Notes: a model not told the origin generated them from the letters alone. 17,167 nucleotides of DNA from Ruminococcaceae bacterium UBA737 (GCA_002297415.1 DBKZ01000056.1:17661-34827); one strand, 5' to 3'; shown: positions 7,130 to 14,335, counted from the first letter of the stretch. Program-made: numbers and translations.

Positions 7130-8437
7130 TTATTTCTTCTCGGTATAATCCTTAGGCGGATAAACCTCGCGGTCAAATACCGCGCACCCGGGGGTTGAGC
7201 CCGCCCTCATAATATGCGTGCATTTAGAGCAGGTAACGCATAAATGCTTTGACTCCTTATCGGTCATTATATCCTTTGCTATATCAGGATTTGCAAGGGT
7301 CATTCTGCCGTATCCCGCAAAGTCAAACCAGTTTTCCTTTATACACTCGGCTGTGACATATCTTGACTCAGCCCCTAAATATGTTATACCCGAGCAAACG
7401 ATTTTCATTTCGGGAACAGCCGCTTTTATATCTCTTGTTCCTTTAAGCATTCTTTCGACGCCGACAATAGGCGCTTCATCAGGCTCATAAGGAACTCCGC
7501 TTACAGCAGGTCTGTTAACATGCGGATTTACATAAGGGTTGCCCATTGTGATATCCACCATTTTAACTCCGAGTTCATAAAGCTCGCGGACAAGCCTTTT
7601 TGCCTCGTCAAAGCAAGGGGTAAGATCCTCGTTTTCCTTAACTCCGAAGCCGTATGGATATTCTGCTCCGTCATAAGCGTTGAGTCTAACGGTAACTATA
7701 AAATTCTCGCCTACAGCGGCTTTAACCTTTTTTATTGTTTCTTTAAGCATTCTTGTGCGGTTTTCGTAAGAGCCGCCGTATTTTCCCTCTCTTGTATAAG
7801 CCGAGAGCAACTCGCTTAAAAGATATCTGTGGCAGGATTTAATATCCACGCCGTCAAACCCAGCCTCTTTTGCAAGAAGCGCGCTTTTAACATAAAGGTC
7901 CTGCAAAGCGTCAAGCTCACCGTCGGTTATAATTCTTGACTTATCAATCGGCTCCTTTTCATAAACGGGACTGTTATATGCTATAATCGGCTCGGGATAT
8001 CCGTTTGGCTTGCTGTAGCGTCCCGAATGGGTAAGCTGCATAACGATTATCGGCTCATAACCGTTTTCCTTAAGGCATGTGCTTTTTACCTCTTCGACAA
8101 ATTTTTTATAGCTTTCTTTATTTTCTTCGCTTATAAACATCTGACGGGGATTTGCCCTGCCCTCTTTTTTAACGGCTGTCGCTTCAAACCAGATAAGACC
8201 TGCTCCGCCTCTTGCAAAGCGAAGATAGCGGCGCCTTGTCAGCTCGCCTAAATCACCGTCTGCGGTTCCGTCGCACCCCTCCATAGCCTGATAAACTATT
8301 CTGTTCGGGATTTTTTTGCCGTCAACCGTAACGGGCTGTTTTAAAATCTGCGCGTCGTTACATACAGGAAGAGTTACCCCATACTGCGAACAGATTTCAT
8401 TAAAGCTTTCTAAATCCTTAATAAATTTTACTGCCAA
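7130..8437 (-). CDS. NADH:flavin oxidoreductase, old yellow enzyme family, with four-cysteine cluster
   Basis: This 435-residue FMN-type TIM barrel has PNRIVYQAMEG near 44, QLTHSGRYSKP (134-144), the active-site block SCHRYLLSELLSAYTREGKYGGSYENR (201-227) and a phosphate-site GYGRMTLANP (375-384). Near the C-terminus are C400, C403, C406 and C418. This C-x2-C-x2-C-x11-C pattern resembles the [4Fe-4S] ligands of 2,4-dienoyl-CoA reductase and trimethylamine dehydrogenase. Those proteins run to about 650-730 residues with an additional nucleotide-binding half; this one stops 17 residues after the last cysteine, so an electron donor must come from elsewhere. The start is a TTG at 8437 with AGGAGTG 6 nt upstream; an upstream ATG (8500) has a long lysine-rich extension and no ribosome binding site. 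It is the first gene of the minus operon. Likely an enoate or similar reductase; the substrate is unknown. Confidence 0.88.
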   Translation of the reverse strand: MAVKFIKDLESFNEICSQYGVTLPVCNDAQILKQPVTVDGKKIPNRIVYQAMEGCDGTADGDLGELTRRRYLRFARGGAGLIWFEATAVKKEGRANPRQMFISEENKESYKKFVEEVKSTCLKENGYEPIIVMQLTHSGRYSKPNGYPEPIIAYNSPVYEKEPIDKSRIITDGELDALQDLYVKSALLAKEAGFDGVDIKSCHRYLLSELLSAYTREGKYGGSYENRTRMLKETIKKVKAAVGENFIVTVRLNAYDGAEYPYGFGVKENEDLTPCFDEAKRLVRELYELGVKMVDITMGNPYVNPHVNRPAVSGVPYEPDEAPIVGVERMLKGTRDIKAAVPEMKIVCSGITYLGAESRYVTAECIKENWFDFAGYGRMTLANPDIAKDIMTDKESKHLCVTCSKCTHIMRAGSTPGCAVFDREVYPPKDYTEKK

Positions 8438-8500
8438 AACAATCACTCCTGTTTTTTGTCTTTTTTTGCTTTTTTTGACCCTCAAAAGCAAAATATTCAA

Positions 8501-8529
8501 TAGACAAATTTATATATATATTATATAAT
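8501..8529 (+). promoter_or_regulatory. Promoter of the AraC-hydroxyacid dehydrogenase-isomerase operon
   Basis: TAGACA (8501-8506), a 17-bp spacer and TATAAT (8524-8529) form a near-consensus promoter on plus. Transcription would begin near 8536, about 65 nt before the TTG start. The spacer is an uninterrupted AT run. Confidence 0.55.
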
Positions 8530-8538
8530 AGATATATA

Positions 8539-8571
8539 AACATAAGTTAGATTATAATTGCTGACAATTAT
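8539..8571 (-). promoter_or_regulatory. Promoter of the oxidoreductase operon with overlapping inverted repeat
   Basis: On minus, TTGTCA (8562-8567), 17 bp and TATGTT (8539-8544) make a plausible promoter about 100 nt upstream of the oxidoreductase TTG. A perfect inverted repeat, ATAATTG-CTGA-CAATTAT (8554-8571), covers the -35 and also lies in the 5' leader of the divergent AraC transcript, so one bound protein could affect both directions. The long AT-rich leader (8438-8538) also contains three spaced T-tracts at 8452-8476. Confidence 0.45.
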
Positions 8572-8587
8572 GTAATGTTTGCCGAAT

Positions 8588-8594
8588 GGAGGGG
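8588..8594 (+). promoter_or_regulatory. Ribosome binding site that sets the AraC gene start
   Basis: GGAGGGG lies 6 nt before a TTG at 8601. It sits inside what would be the first codons of the longer frame from ATG 8586, which has no Shine-Dalgarno sequence of its own. The TTG is therefore the likely start. Confidence 0.7.
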
Positions 8595-8600
8595 ATTTTT

Positions 8601-9419
8601 TTGAACGGCTCATGTGTAAACGAGCTTTCCTACAAGGAAGATTTAAAAGCGCTTAAAACGCACAATCATAACGCCTACCAAATGGTATACATAGAAGAGG
8701 GCACTGCAGTTTTTAATATTTCGGACAGGCAGTACAGTATTTTAAAGCCCTCTGTCGTTTTTATCGGGAATAAGGAATATCATTCGATTGTTCCGACGGA
8801 TAAGGTTTACCGCAGATTTGCCGTATCAATAGACCCCGAAACCGCGCACAAGAGCATAAGGGACGAAAGGCTTCTCTGCGCCCTTTCGAATTCGGGCGGA
8901 CTGATAACTCGTGTTATGAACACCGAGGGCTTAAAGGACCAATTAAATCCGCTTTTCGATTTGCTTTACAAGGAAATTTCTTTTAAAACTTCCTCCTTCG
9001 ACAGCCCTGCCGACCTTTATATCGAAAGCATTTTAAAAATACTTTACCGCGCCGACAAATCCGCATTTCCTAAATCGGGAAGCAGTACAGACGAGGCGAT
9101 AACCTCGGTAAAGCATATAATAGAAAAAGAATATTACAAGGATTTCACGCTTGAAAAGATTTCAAAGCAATTTAATATCAGTCTTTATTATCTCGCGCAT
9201 AAATTCAAGTCGCAGACGGGGAGCAGTATCAAGCAGTATCTGATTTCCTGCAGGATAAACGCGGCTAAAAAGCTGCTTGACGAAACAGACCTTCCGATAA
9301 GCGAAATTTGCTTTAAGACCGGCTTTACCGACCTCAGCAACTTTTCAAGATATTTCAGCAAAACAGTGGGTCTGTCACCGACAGAGTACAGAAAAAGGCA
9401 AAATAATATATCGAGGTAA
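8601..9419 (+). CDS. AraC-family transcriptional regulator with N-terminal cupin
   Basis: This 272-residue protein begins with a cupin/AraC-binding half (about 1-110; THNHNAYQMVYIEEG includes H21 and H23, a typical effector-pocket region). The C-terminal AraC-type double helix-turn-helix (about 166-266) includes FTLEKISKQFNISLYYLAHKFK and the signature GFTDLSNFSRYFSKTVGLSPTEYR. Such proteins usually bind a sugar or sugar acid and activate the neighbouring catabolic genes. The start is a TTG behind a strong GGAGGGG site. It is the first gene of the plus operon, with the hydroxyacid dehydrogenase ATG 4 nt after its stop, and it is divergent from the oxidoreductase operon. It is thus the natural candidate regulator for both operons and perhaps for the heparinase-like gene. 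The effector is unknown. Confidence 0.92.
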   Translation: MNGSCVNELSYKEDLKALKTHNHNAYQMVYIEEGTAVFNISDRQYSILKPSVVFIGNKEYHSIVPTDKVYRRFAVSIDPETAHKSIRDERLLCALSNSGGLITRVMNTEGLKDQLNPLFDLLYKEISFKTSSFDSPADLYIESILKILYRADKSAFPKSGSSTDEAITSVKHIIEKEYYKDFTLEKISKQFNISLYYLAHKFKSQTGSSIKQYLISCRINAAKKLLDETDLPISEICFKTGFTDLSNFSRYFSKTVGLSPTEYRKRQNNISR

Positions 9420-9423
9420 AGCA

Positions 9424-10431
9424 ATGAACGGCAAATGCGTTTTCTTAGGCACAAAAGAAAAAATCGAAGAGGTTTACGGCGAAAAGCTTTTAAACGAAAT
9501 GCAGGATAAAATCGGAGCGGATAAAAGCGCGGTTTTTGATACTGACTCAATAAAAAGCTCTGACGGCGCTTTAAAGGGTGTTACTGCCGCTTTCGGCACT
9601 TGGGGCATGCCTGCTCTAACCGAAGAAGAAATCAAGAAGTATCTTCCCGATTTAAAATATGTTTTTTATGCCGCAGGATCCGTAAAACCCTTCGCAAGCG
9701 GATATTTCAGTGTAAATGCGAGAATTTTCAGTGCGGCGGCGGCAAACGCAGTACCTGTAGCACAGGTTACAAGCGCCGAAATCACCCTTGCAAACAAGGG
9801 CTTCTTTCAGCATATTATGAATATGAAGCTCAAAGACGACGGGAAAGCCAGAAGTCAGGTCAATTCCTTCCCCGGAAATATCGGAGCTAAAATCGGAATA
9901 ATCGGTGCGGGAGCCATAGGAAAGCTGGTTATTAAAATGCTTTCGGCTGAGGATAACGAGATTTATATTTTTGACCCGTTTTTACCGAAGGAAACGGCTG
10001 ACAATTTGGGTGCAGAGCTTAAAAGTCTTGAATTTATTTTTTCAGAATGCGATACGATTTCAAACCACCTTGCAAACAACGCGCAGACAAAGGGAATTTT
10101 AAATTACAGCCTGTTTTCAAAAATGAAGCCGAATTCCGTTTTTATAAACACGGGCCGCGGCGCCCAGGTTGTTGAAGCAGACCTTATAAGAGCGCTGTCG
10201 GAGGATAAAAGCCGCGCGGCTGTGCTTGATGTGACGGATCCCGAGCCGCCGGAAATTGACAGTCCTTTTTATGAAATGCCGAATGTTTTTTTAACGCCGC
10301 ATTTTGCGGGCAGCTGCGGAAACGAGCCGAGAAGAATGGCAAGATATATGTTTGAGGAATATTTAAGAATTAAAGACGGCAAAGCGCCGCTTTATGAGGT
10401 AACTCCTCAGATGCTTAAGACAATGGCTTAA
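9424..10431 (+). CDS. D-isomer-specific 2-hydroxyacid dehydrogenase
   Basis: This 335-residue protein has the Rossmann motif GAGAIG (161-166), followed by an acidic residue in YIFDPF (D184) that suggests NAD. The family's catalytic triad is present: R245 (NTGRGA), E274 (DPEPP) and H293 (TPHFAGS). The N-terminal substrate domain is less conserved. Family members reduce 2-keto acids to D-2-hydroxy acids or the reverse (lactate, glycerate, phosphoglycerate, phenyllactate and sugar-acid substrates). GAGG sits 7 nt before the ATG, overlapping the end of the AraC gene. The isomerase-like gene follows after 15 nt. In this setting a keto- or hydroxy-acid derived from a sugar acid is a reasonable guess for the substrate, but nothing in the sequence identifies it. 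Confidence 0.9.
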   Translation: MNGKCVFLGTKEKIEEVYGEKLLNEMQDKIGADKSAVFDTDSIKSSDGALKGVTAAFGTWGMPALTEEEIKKYLPDLKYVFYAAGSVKPFASGYFSVNARIFSAAAANAVPVAQVTSAEITLANKGFFQHIMNMKLKDDGKARSQVNSFPGNIGAKIGIIGAGAIGKLVIKMLSAEDNEIYIFDPFLPKETADNLGAELKSLEFIFSECDTISNHLANNAQTKGILNYSLFSKMKPNSVFINTGRGAQVVEADLIRALSEDKSRAAVLDVTDPEPPEIDSPFYEMPNVFLTPHFAGSCGNEPRRMARYMFEEYLRIKDGKAPLYEVTPQMLKTMA

Positions 10432-10446
10432 AAAAGAGGTATCAAA

Positions 10447-11208
10447 ATGTTTAAAACAGCAGTTGCATCGGTCTCATTCAGACCTTATAAAGCAGAAGAA
10501 ATATTAAAAGCCGCAAAGGAAAGCGGAATTGAAGCTATTGAATGGGGAAGCGATGTTCACGCCCCTGTTGACGATACAGAGACTTTAAAAAAAATCAGAG
10601 ATTTAAGCAAGGATTTCGGTGTCGGAGTTTCTTCCTACGGGTCTTATTACAGGCTCGGAAAAGACAGCCCCGAAGATATCAAGGCTTATATAACCGCAGC
10701 AAGGATTTTAGGAGCAGACTGCATAAGAATCTGGTGCGCGGAAAAGGCGTCGACCGAGATAAACGAAGCAGAGCTTAAAAAGCTTATCGGCGACGGCAGG
10801 ATTATTTCCGAGATTGCAAAGGAAAATAACATAACGCTTTGCCTTGAATGCCACCCTTTTACTCTGACCGACGATTATAAATCCTCTTTAAATTTCATAG
10901 AAGCGGTAGACAGTCATAATTTAAGAATGTACTGGCAGCCTAACCAATTCAAATCCGAGGAATACAATCTTCTTTCCGCAAGGGCTTTATCGCCGGTAAC
11001 CGAAAATTTACATGTTTTTCACTGGGACAGCGAATATAAAAAGTACCCTCTTTGCGAGGGTACTTATATCTGGGAAAAATATCTTTCGTTTTTTAAAGAG
11101 AAGGATCACAATTTAATTCTCGAATTTATGCACGACGATAAGCTCGAAACGCTTAAAAGTACCGCCGAAACCCTGAGGGATTTTATAAAATCCTCGCAGA
11201 GAAATTAA
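10447..11208 (+). CDS. Sugar phosphate isomerase/epimerase-like TIM barrel (AP_endonuc_2/xylose isomerase-like)
   Basis: This 253-residue TIM barrel has the opening ASVSFRPYKAEEILKAAKESGIEAIEWG, typical of the AP2Ec fold. Putative divalent-metal ligands are E134 (LCLECHPFT), H192 (HVFHWD) and E226 (LILEF). The position where many relatives have an Asp reads YWQPNQ (Q164), so metal geometry may differ, or this marks a subfamily. Relatives isomerise or epimerise sugars and keto-sugars; some act as C-glycoside-cleaving subunits, though the small partner protein of that system is absent here. AGAGG lies 7 nt before the ATG, and the gene is third in the plus operon. Its last 26 bp overlap the 3' end of the convergent heparinase-like gene. 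The fold is confident; the reaction is not assigned. Confidence 0.85.
   Translation: MFKTAVASVSFRPYKAEEILKAAKESGIEAIEWGSDVHAPVDDTETLKKIRDLSKDFGVGVSSYGSYYRLGKDSPEDIKAYITAARILGADCIRIWCAEKASTEINEAELKKLIGDGRIISEIAKENNITLCLECHPFTLTDDYKSSLNFIEAVDSHNLRMYWQPNQFKSEEYNLLSARALSPVTENLHVFHWDSEYKKYPLCEGTYIWEKYLSFFKEKDHNLILEFMHDDKLETLKSTAETLRDFIKSSQRN
11041..11065 (+). other. Perfect 10-bp hairpin inside the isomerase-like gene
   Basis: AAGTACCCTC (11041-11050) and GAGGGTACTT (11056-11065) are exact inverted repeats around a 5-nt loop, within codons for KYPLCEGTY. No T-tract follows on plus. It lies about 140 nt before the stop codon and could pause polymerase, stabilise mRNA, or be chance. Confidence 0.4.
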
Positions 11209-13000
11209 AGCAGTCCTTTTGCTTTTCGGCAGAGATTTTGGTGCAGAAAAGTCTGTCTGTATTCCAAAGCCCCGAAATTCTTCGGTCGGTTACGGGGATT
11301 TCTTCAATTTTAATATCATAATCCGAATTAAAGCTGCAGGTGATTTCTTTATCGCCTGCGGCTATTTTTAATTCTCCCTTTGAAATTCTCGGTTTTTTAA
11401 CCGTCATCAAATGGAATTCATAGCCCAGGCTTTTTTCAAATTCATAGCTGTCTGAGACCTCGAAAACTCCGCCGTTAAGCGACATTTTTCTTTTTATGAA
11501 TTTAAGCTCCGGCAGATTTTCGTAAGCGGAGGTAAGATCCATGCTCATTTCGCCTTTTTTTAAATCCGCCTTGACATCCTCGGCACGGAACTTTATATCG
11601 GGCGAGCCTTGATAGCCTGTTGACTGCACCTTGCCGTTTAAACAAGGGGTATTATGGTAATACGAGCTGTAGCACCAGCCCCTGTTCGGACCGAACGAGG
11701 CAGAAGAGTAAACCTCAACTCCGGGGTCTATAAACAAAGGCTCATTTTTAAGATAAAGCTCAAATTCGCCGATATCGTTATGCCCGTGAGGCTCATTATT
11801 GTTTCCGCCCTTAAAAAATGCGGTGCAGAAGTCTCGGCGAAGCGTCATAATCTGAACGCTTTCCATATAGCTTTCTCTTAGCTTAAAGGTATTTTCCTTA
11901 TTGCTTGGCACAACGCTCAGATCTTTAAAGCCTCTGTAAGCCGTATAATGATCTCCGCTTGCCGGCTCCAATTTTTGCTTTGAAAAAACATTGCTAAGCG
12001 CCGTAAGGGACTCGCTTTCGAGAGTTACCGACATTCTTTTTATAAATCTTCCTACATCAGCGCTTATAAACTCGCCGTTTGATCCGCAGTCGCCCGCTGT
12101 AAAATGACAGCACTCCGATGTATACATATTCGGAATATATTCAGCCAATTTCTTTATGTACGGGTCTTTTAAAATATTGTATTCATTATCGGTAAGCTCG
12201 CAAAACAGCTCGGCAATATCGAAAACACTTCCGTTAGCCTTATAATAGTAAGCCGCACCCTCAACGCACGCGCCGTCCTCAGAGCAAAAGCTTAAATACC
12301 TGTTAAGATACATAGCGGCAAAGCCCGCGGCTTTTTTTCTTACCGCCATATCCTTTTCTGTAAAAACAATAACCGAAAGAGCGTTTTGAACTATCCAAGG
12401 TGTCCAGTTGTTGACATACCAGCCCTCTGAGCCTTTCCAGCAGTGAAACGGTGAAAAATCCGACATAAACGGCTCTGTCACCCTATGGCGTAGCTCATAA
12501 AGAACTCTTTGCAAAAATCCCTCGGGCATTTCCTTTTGTATTTCCTTTTCAAGGAAAAAGTATGCCGCCGCCATAACGCCGCCCGTAGAAGCTGACATTA
12601 TATCAACCCAATTGCAGTTAGGATAGCTTTCTTTTTGACGGTGGGCAGGAATGACCCATGTCGTTTCCTCGCAAATGCTCCACATCAGATCCATTGCTTT
12701 TTCGAGAAATCTGCCCTTAAAGCCGTCGGCAACTTCGCCGGCTGTAAGCTCTAAAAGCATTTTTCTTTTTTTAAAATATTTAATCTCGAAATTATCTCTG
12801 TTCCCTGTTTTTTCGCATTCCCTGTAGCTTGAAAGAGTAAGCGTCGGGATTTCTTCTTTTAAAGCGATTTCGGCTAAAGAAATGCAGGTTTCTTTATTTT
12901 CGGGCGCAATTTTCAAATTGAAAACCGAATCGGAATAATTTTTATTTTCCCCGTAAGGCTTAACCGAAACGGTTAACTTCTCGCTGTTGATTTTAAGCAT
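11183..13000 (-). CDS. Heparinase II/III-family protein (polysaccharide lyase-like), predicted cytoplasmic
   Basis: This 605-residue protein has a helical toroid half (about 100-330) with WYVNNWTPWIVQNAL (194-208) and EDGACVEGAAYYYKANG (241-257). The beta-sandwich half has the heparinase II/III signature EPHGHNDIGEFELYL (403-417), then FIDPG (423-427) and YHNTPCLNG (448-456). H405/H407, H449 and the tyrosines near 251-253 are candidates for the catalytic His/Tyr set known in heparinase II. Family members cleave uronate-containing glycosaminoglycans, alginate or related chains by beta-elimination. No signal peptide or lipobox is visible, so it would act on an imported oligosaccharide. GAGGG lies about 7 nt before the ATG. 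The gene converges on and overlaps the isomerase-like gene, and a direct repeat lies upstream of its promoter. Substrate unassigned. Confidence 0.85.
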   Translation of the reverse strand: MLKINSEKLTVSVKPYGENKNYSDSVFNLKIAPENKETCISLAEIALKEEIPTLTLSSYRECEKTGNRDNFEIKYFKKRKMLLELTAGEVADGFKGRFLEKAMDLMWSICEETTWVIPAHRQKESYPNCNWVDIMSASTGGVMAAAYFFLEKEIQKEMPEGFLQRVLYELRHRVTEPFMSDFSPFHCWKGSEGWYVNNWTPWIVQNALSVIVFTEKDMAVRKKAAGFAAMYLNRYLSFCSEDGACVEGAAYYYKANGSVFDIAELFCELTDNEYNILKDPYIKKLAEYIPNMYTSECCHFTAGDCGSNGEFISADVGRFIKRMSVTLESESLTALSNVFSKQKLEPASGDHYTAYRGFKDLSVVPSNKENTFKLRESYMESVQIMTLRRDFCTAFFKGGNNNEPHGHNDIGEFELYLKNEPLFIDPGVEVYSSASFGPNRGWCYSSYYHNTPCLNGKVQSTGYQGSPDIKFRAEDVKADLKKGEMSMDLTSAYENLPELKFIKRKMSLNGGVFEVSDSYEFEKSLGYEFHLMTVKKPRISKGELKIAAGDKEITCSFNSDYDIKIEEIPVTDRRISGLWNTDRLFCTKISAEKQKDCFNFSARIL

Positions 13001-13038
13001 TATAAATCCCTCTTTCGGGTATTTTTATATCTGCTTTA

Positions 13039-13099
13039 AATATAACACTTATTTATCAGGTTTAAAACGCATAAAATTATGTTCCACCGCATAAAATTA
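13039..13099 (-). promoter_or_regulatory. Putative activated promoter with 12-bp direct repeat upstream of the heparinase-like gene
   Basis: Two exact copies of CGCATAAAATTA (13068-13079 and 13088-13099, plus-strand reading) lie 20 bp apart, about two DNA turns. Next to them on minus are a poor -35 (TTTTAA, 13062-13067), 17 bp and TATATT (13039-13044), about 40 nt before the ATG. A tandem direct repeat touching a weak -35 is the usual geometry for AraC-type activators. The AraC protein encoded at 8601 or the YesN-type regulator are candidates. The repeats are seen; the binder is inferred. Confidence 0.5.
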
Positions 13100-13104
13100 A
13101 GTCA

Positions 13105-13140
13105 AAAAACCGCTGTTACAAAAATGCAACAGCGGTTTTT
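13105..13140 (-). terminator. Rho-independent terminator after dapL
   Basis: The arms AAAAACCGCTGTT (13105-13117) and AACAGCGGTTTTT (13128-13140) pair perfectly around a 10-nt loop. Read on minus it follows the dapL stop by a few bases and ends in a run of six T, a standard intrinsic terminator. It also lies just outside the direct repeat of the next minus gene and insulates that gene from the dap transcript. Confidence 0.85.
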
Positions 13141-13144
13141 AAGT

Positions 13145-14335
13145 TTACAGCAACTTTTCAAGCCTTTTAACGGCTTCAATTGTGTTTTCCCGAGAACCGA
13201 ACGAGGTAAGTCTGAAATATCCCTCTCCCGCAGGTCCGAAGCCTGCCCCCGGGGTGCCTACGATCTGCGCCTTTTCAAGAAGCATATCAAAAAAGTCCCA
13301 AGACTTCATATTATCGGGGCATTCAAGCCATAAATAAGGCGAGCATTCACCGCCCGTAAACTTTATTCCCTTTTTTATAAGCAGTTCTGAAAGTATTTTC
13401 GCGTTTTCAATATAATACTCGACATTTTTTCTGCACTGAGCAATTCCTTCCTCGCTCAGTGCCGCCTGAGCCGCTCTTTGAACAATATATGTCACACCGT
13501 TGAATTTGGTCGACTGTCTCCTCTGCCATAGCTCTGAAAGCTTTTTATCGCCTATGCTAAGCCCGTCGGGGAAAACGCTCCAAGCGCATCTGACGCCTGT
13601 AAACCCAGCCATTTTTGAAAAACTGCAAATTTCTACCGCGCATTTATCGGCATTTTCTATCTCATAAACCGAATGCGGATAATCGCCCTTGATAAACGCC
13701 TCATAAGCCGCATCAAATATTATAAGCGAGCCTGTTTTAAGCGCAAAATCGACCCAAGCCTTAAGCTCGGCTCTGTTATAAACGGCACCTGTAGGATTAT
13801 TCGGCGAGCAAATATAAATTATATAGCTTTTTTCTTCAAGACCGTCAGGCGTCGGCTTAAACCCGTTTTCCATAGTACCCTTTATAAATTCAACATTTCT
13901 GCCGCTCATTATATTGCTGTCTAAATAAACAGGATAAACGGGATCGGGAATTAAAACGGGGTTATCGCCTAAAATATCGACAATATTTCCGCTGTCGCTC
14001 TTAGCGCCGTCCGAAATGAAAATTTCAGAGGGCTTAATGCTTATTTTAGCATTGCTTTTATAATAATCCGAAACCGCTTCCCTTAAAAAATCATAACCGT
14101 GGTCCGCAGGATATCCTCTGAAAGTCTGAGCATTTCCCATTTCGTCGGAGGCTTTTTTAAGCGCGTCTACTACGGTTTTCGCAAGCGGCAAAGTTACATC
14201 GCCTATACCGAGGCTTATAACCTTTTTATCGGGATTTTGCTCCTTGTATGCGCTCACCTTTTGCGCAATCTGAGAAAAAAGGTAATTTTTCTTTAAATTG
14301 CCGTAGTTTTCATTTATTTTAATATTAAGACTCAT
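13145..14335 (-). CDS. dapL: LL-diaminopimelate aminotransferase
   Basis: This 396-residue fold-type I PLP enzyme has the N-terminal block INENYGNLKKNYLFSQIAQ with NPDKKVISLGIGDVTLPL, the specific opening of DapL. SPNNPTG spans 177-183, D208 lies in FDAAYEAF, and the PLP lysine K241 lies in SFSKMAGFTGVR. It converts tetrahydrodipicolinate directly to LL-diaminopimelate, skipping the acylated intermediates of the DapD/C/E route, in lysine and peptidoglycan precursor synthesis. The ATG at 14335 is preferred (GGGGTG about 8 nt upstream, the usual DapL N-terminus); another ATG at 14353 would add six residues. It overlaps the end of dapF by 11 nt, which suggests translational coupling, and the next enzyme in the pathway is its neighbour's product. 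A terminator follows. Confidence 0.95.
   Translation of the reverse strand: MSLNIKINENYGNLKKNYLFSQIAQKVSAYKEQNPDKKVISLGIGDVTLPLAKTVVDALKKASDEMGNAQTFRGYPADHGYDFLREAVSDYYKSNAKISIKPSEIFISDGAKSDSGNIVDILGDNPVLIPDPVYPVYLDSNIMSGRNVEFIKGTMENGFKPTPDGLEEKSYIIYICSPNNPTGAVYNRAELKAWVDFALKTGSLIIFDAAYEAFIKGDYPHSVYEIENADKCAVEICSFSKMAGFTGVRCAWSVFPDGLSIGDKKLSELWQRRQSTKFNGVTYIVQRAAQAALSEEGIAQCRKNVEYYIENAKILSELLIKKGIKFTGGECSPYLWLECPDNMKSWDFFDMLLEKAQIVGTPGAGFGPAGEGYFRLTSFGSRENTIEAVKRLEKLL

Noticed and set aside
4416..8437. Bile-acid (bai-like) or phenylpropanoid (fld-like) reductive pathway
   Set aside because: Old-yellow-enzyme, SDR and hydroxyacid dehydrogenase families overlap with those systems. No CoA ligase or transferase, dehydratase or electron-transfer flavoprotein gene is present, and the heparinase-like and isomerase-like genes point to sugar acids.
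8586..8600. ATG 8586 as the AraC gene start
   Set aside because: The strong GGAGGGG lies within these codons and is correctly placed only for TTG 8601.
10447..11208. C-glycoside deglycosidase catalytic subunit
   Set aside because: The TIM-barrel fold matches, but the small partner subunit and the Gfo/Idh-type sugar oxidase that accompany that system are not in the window.
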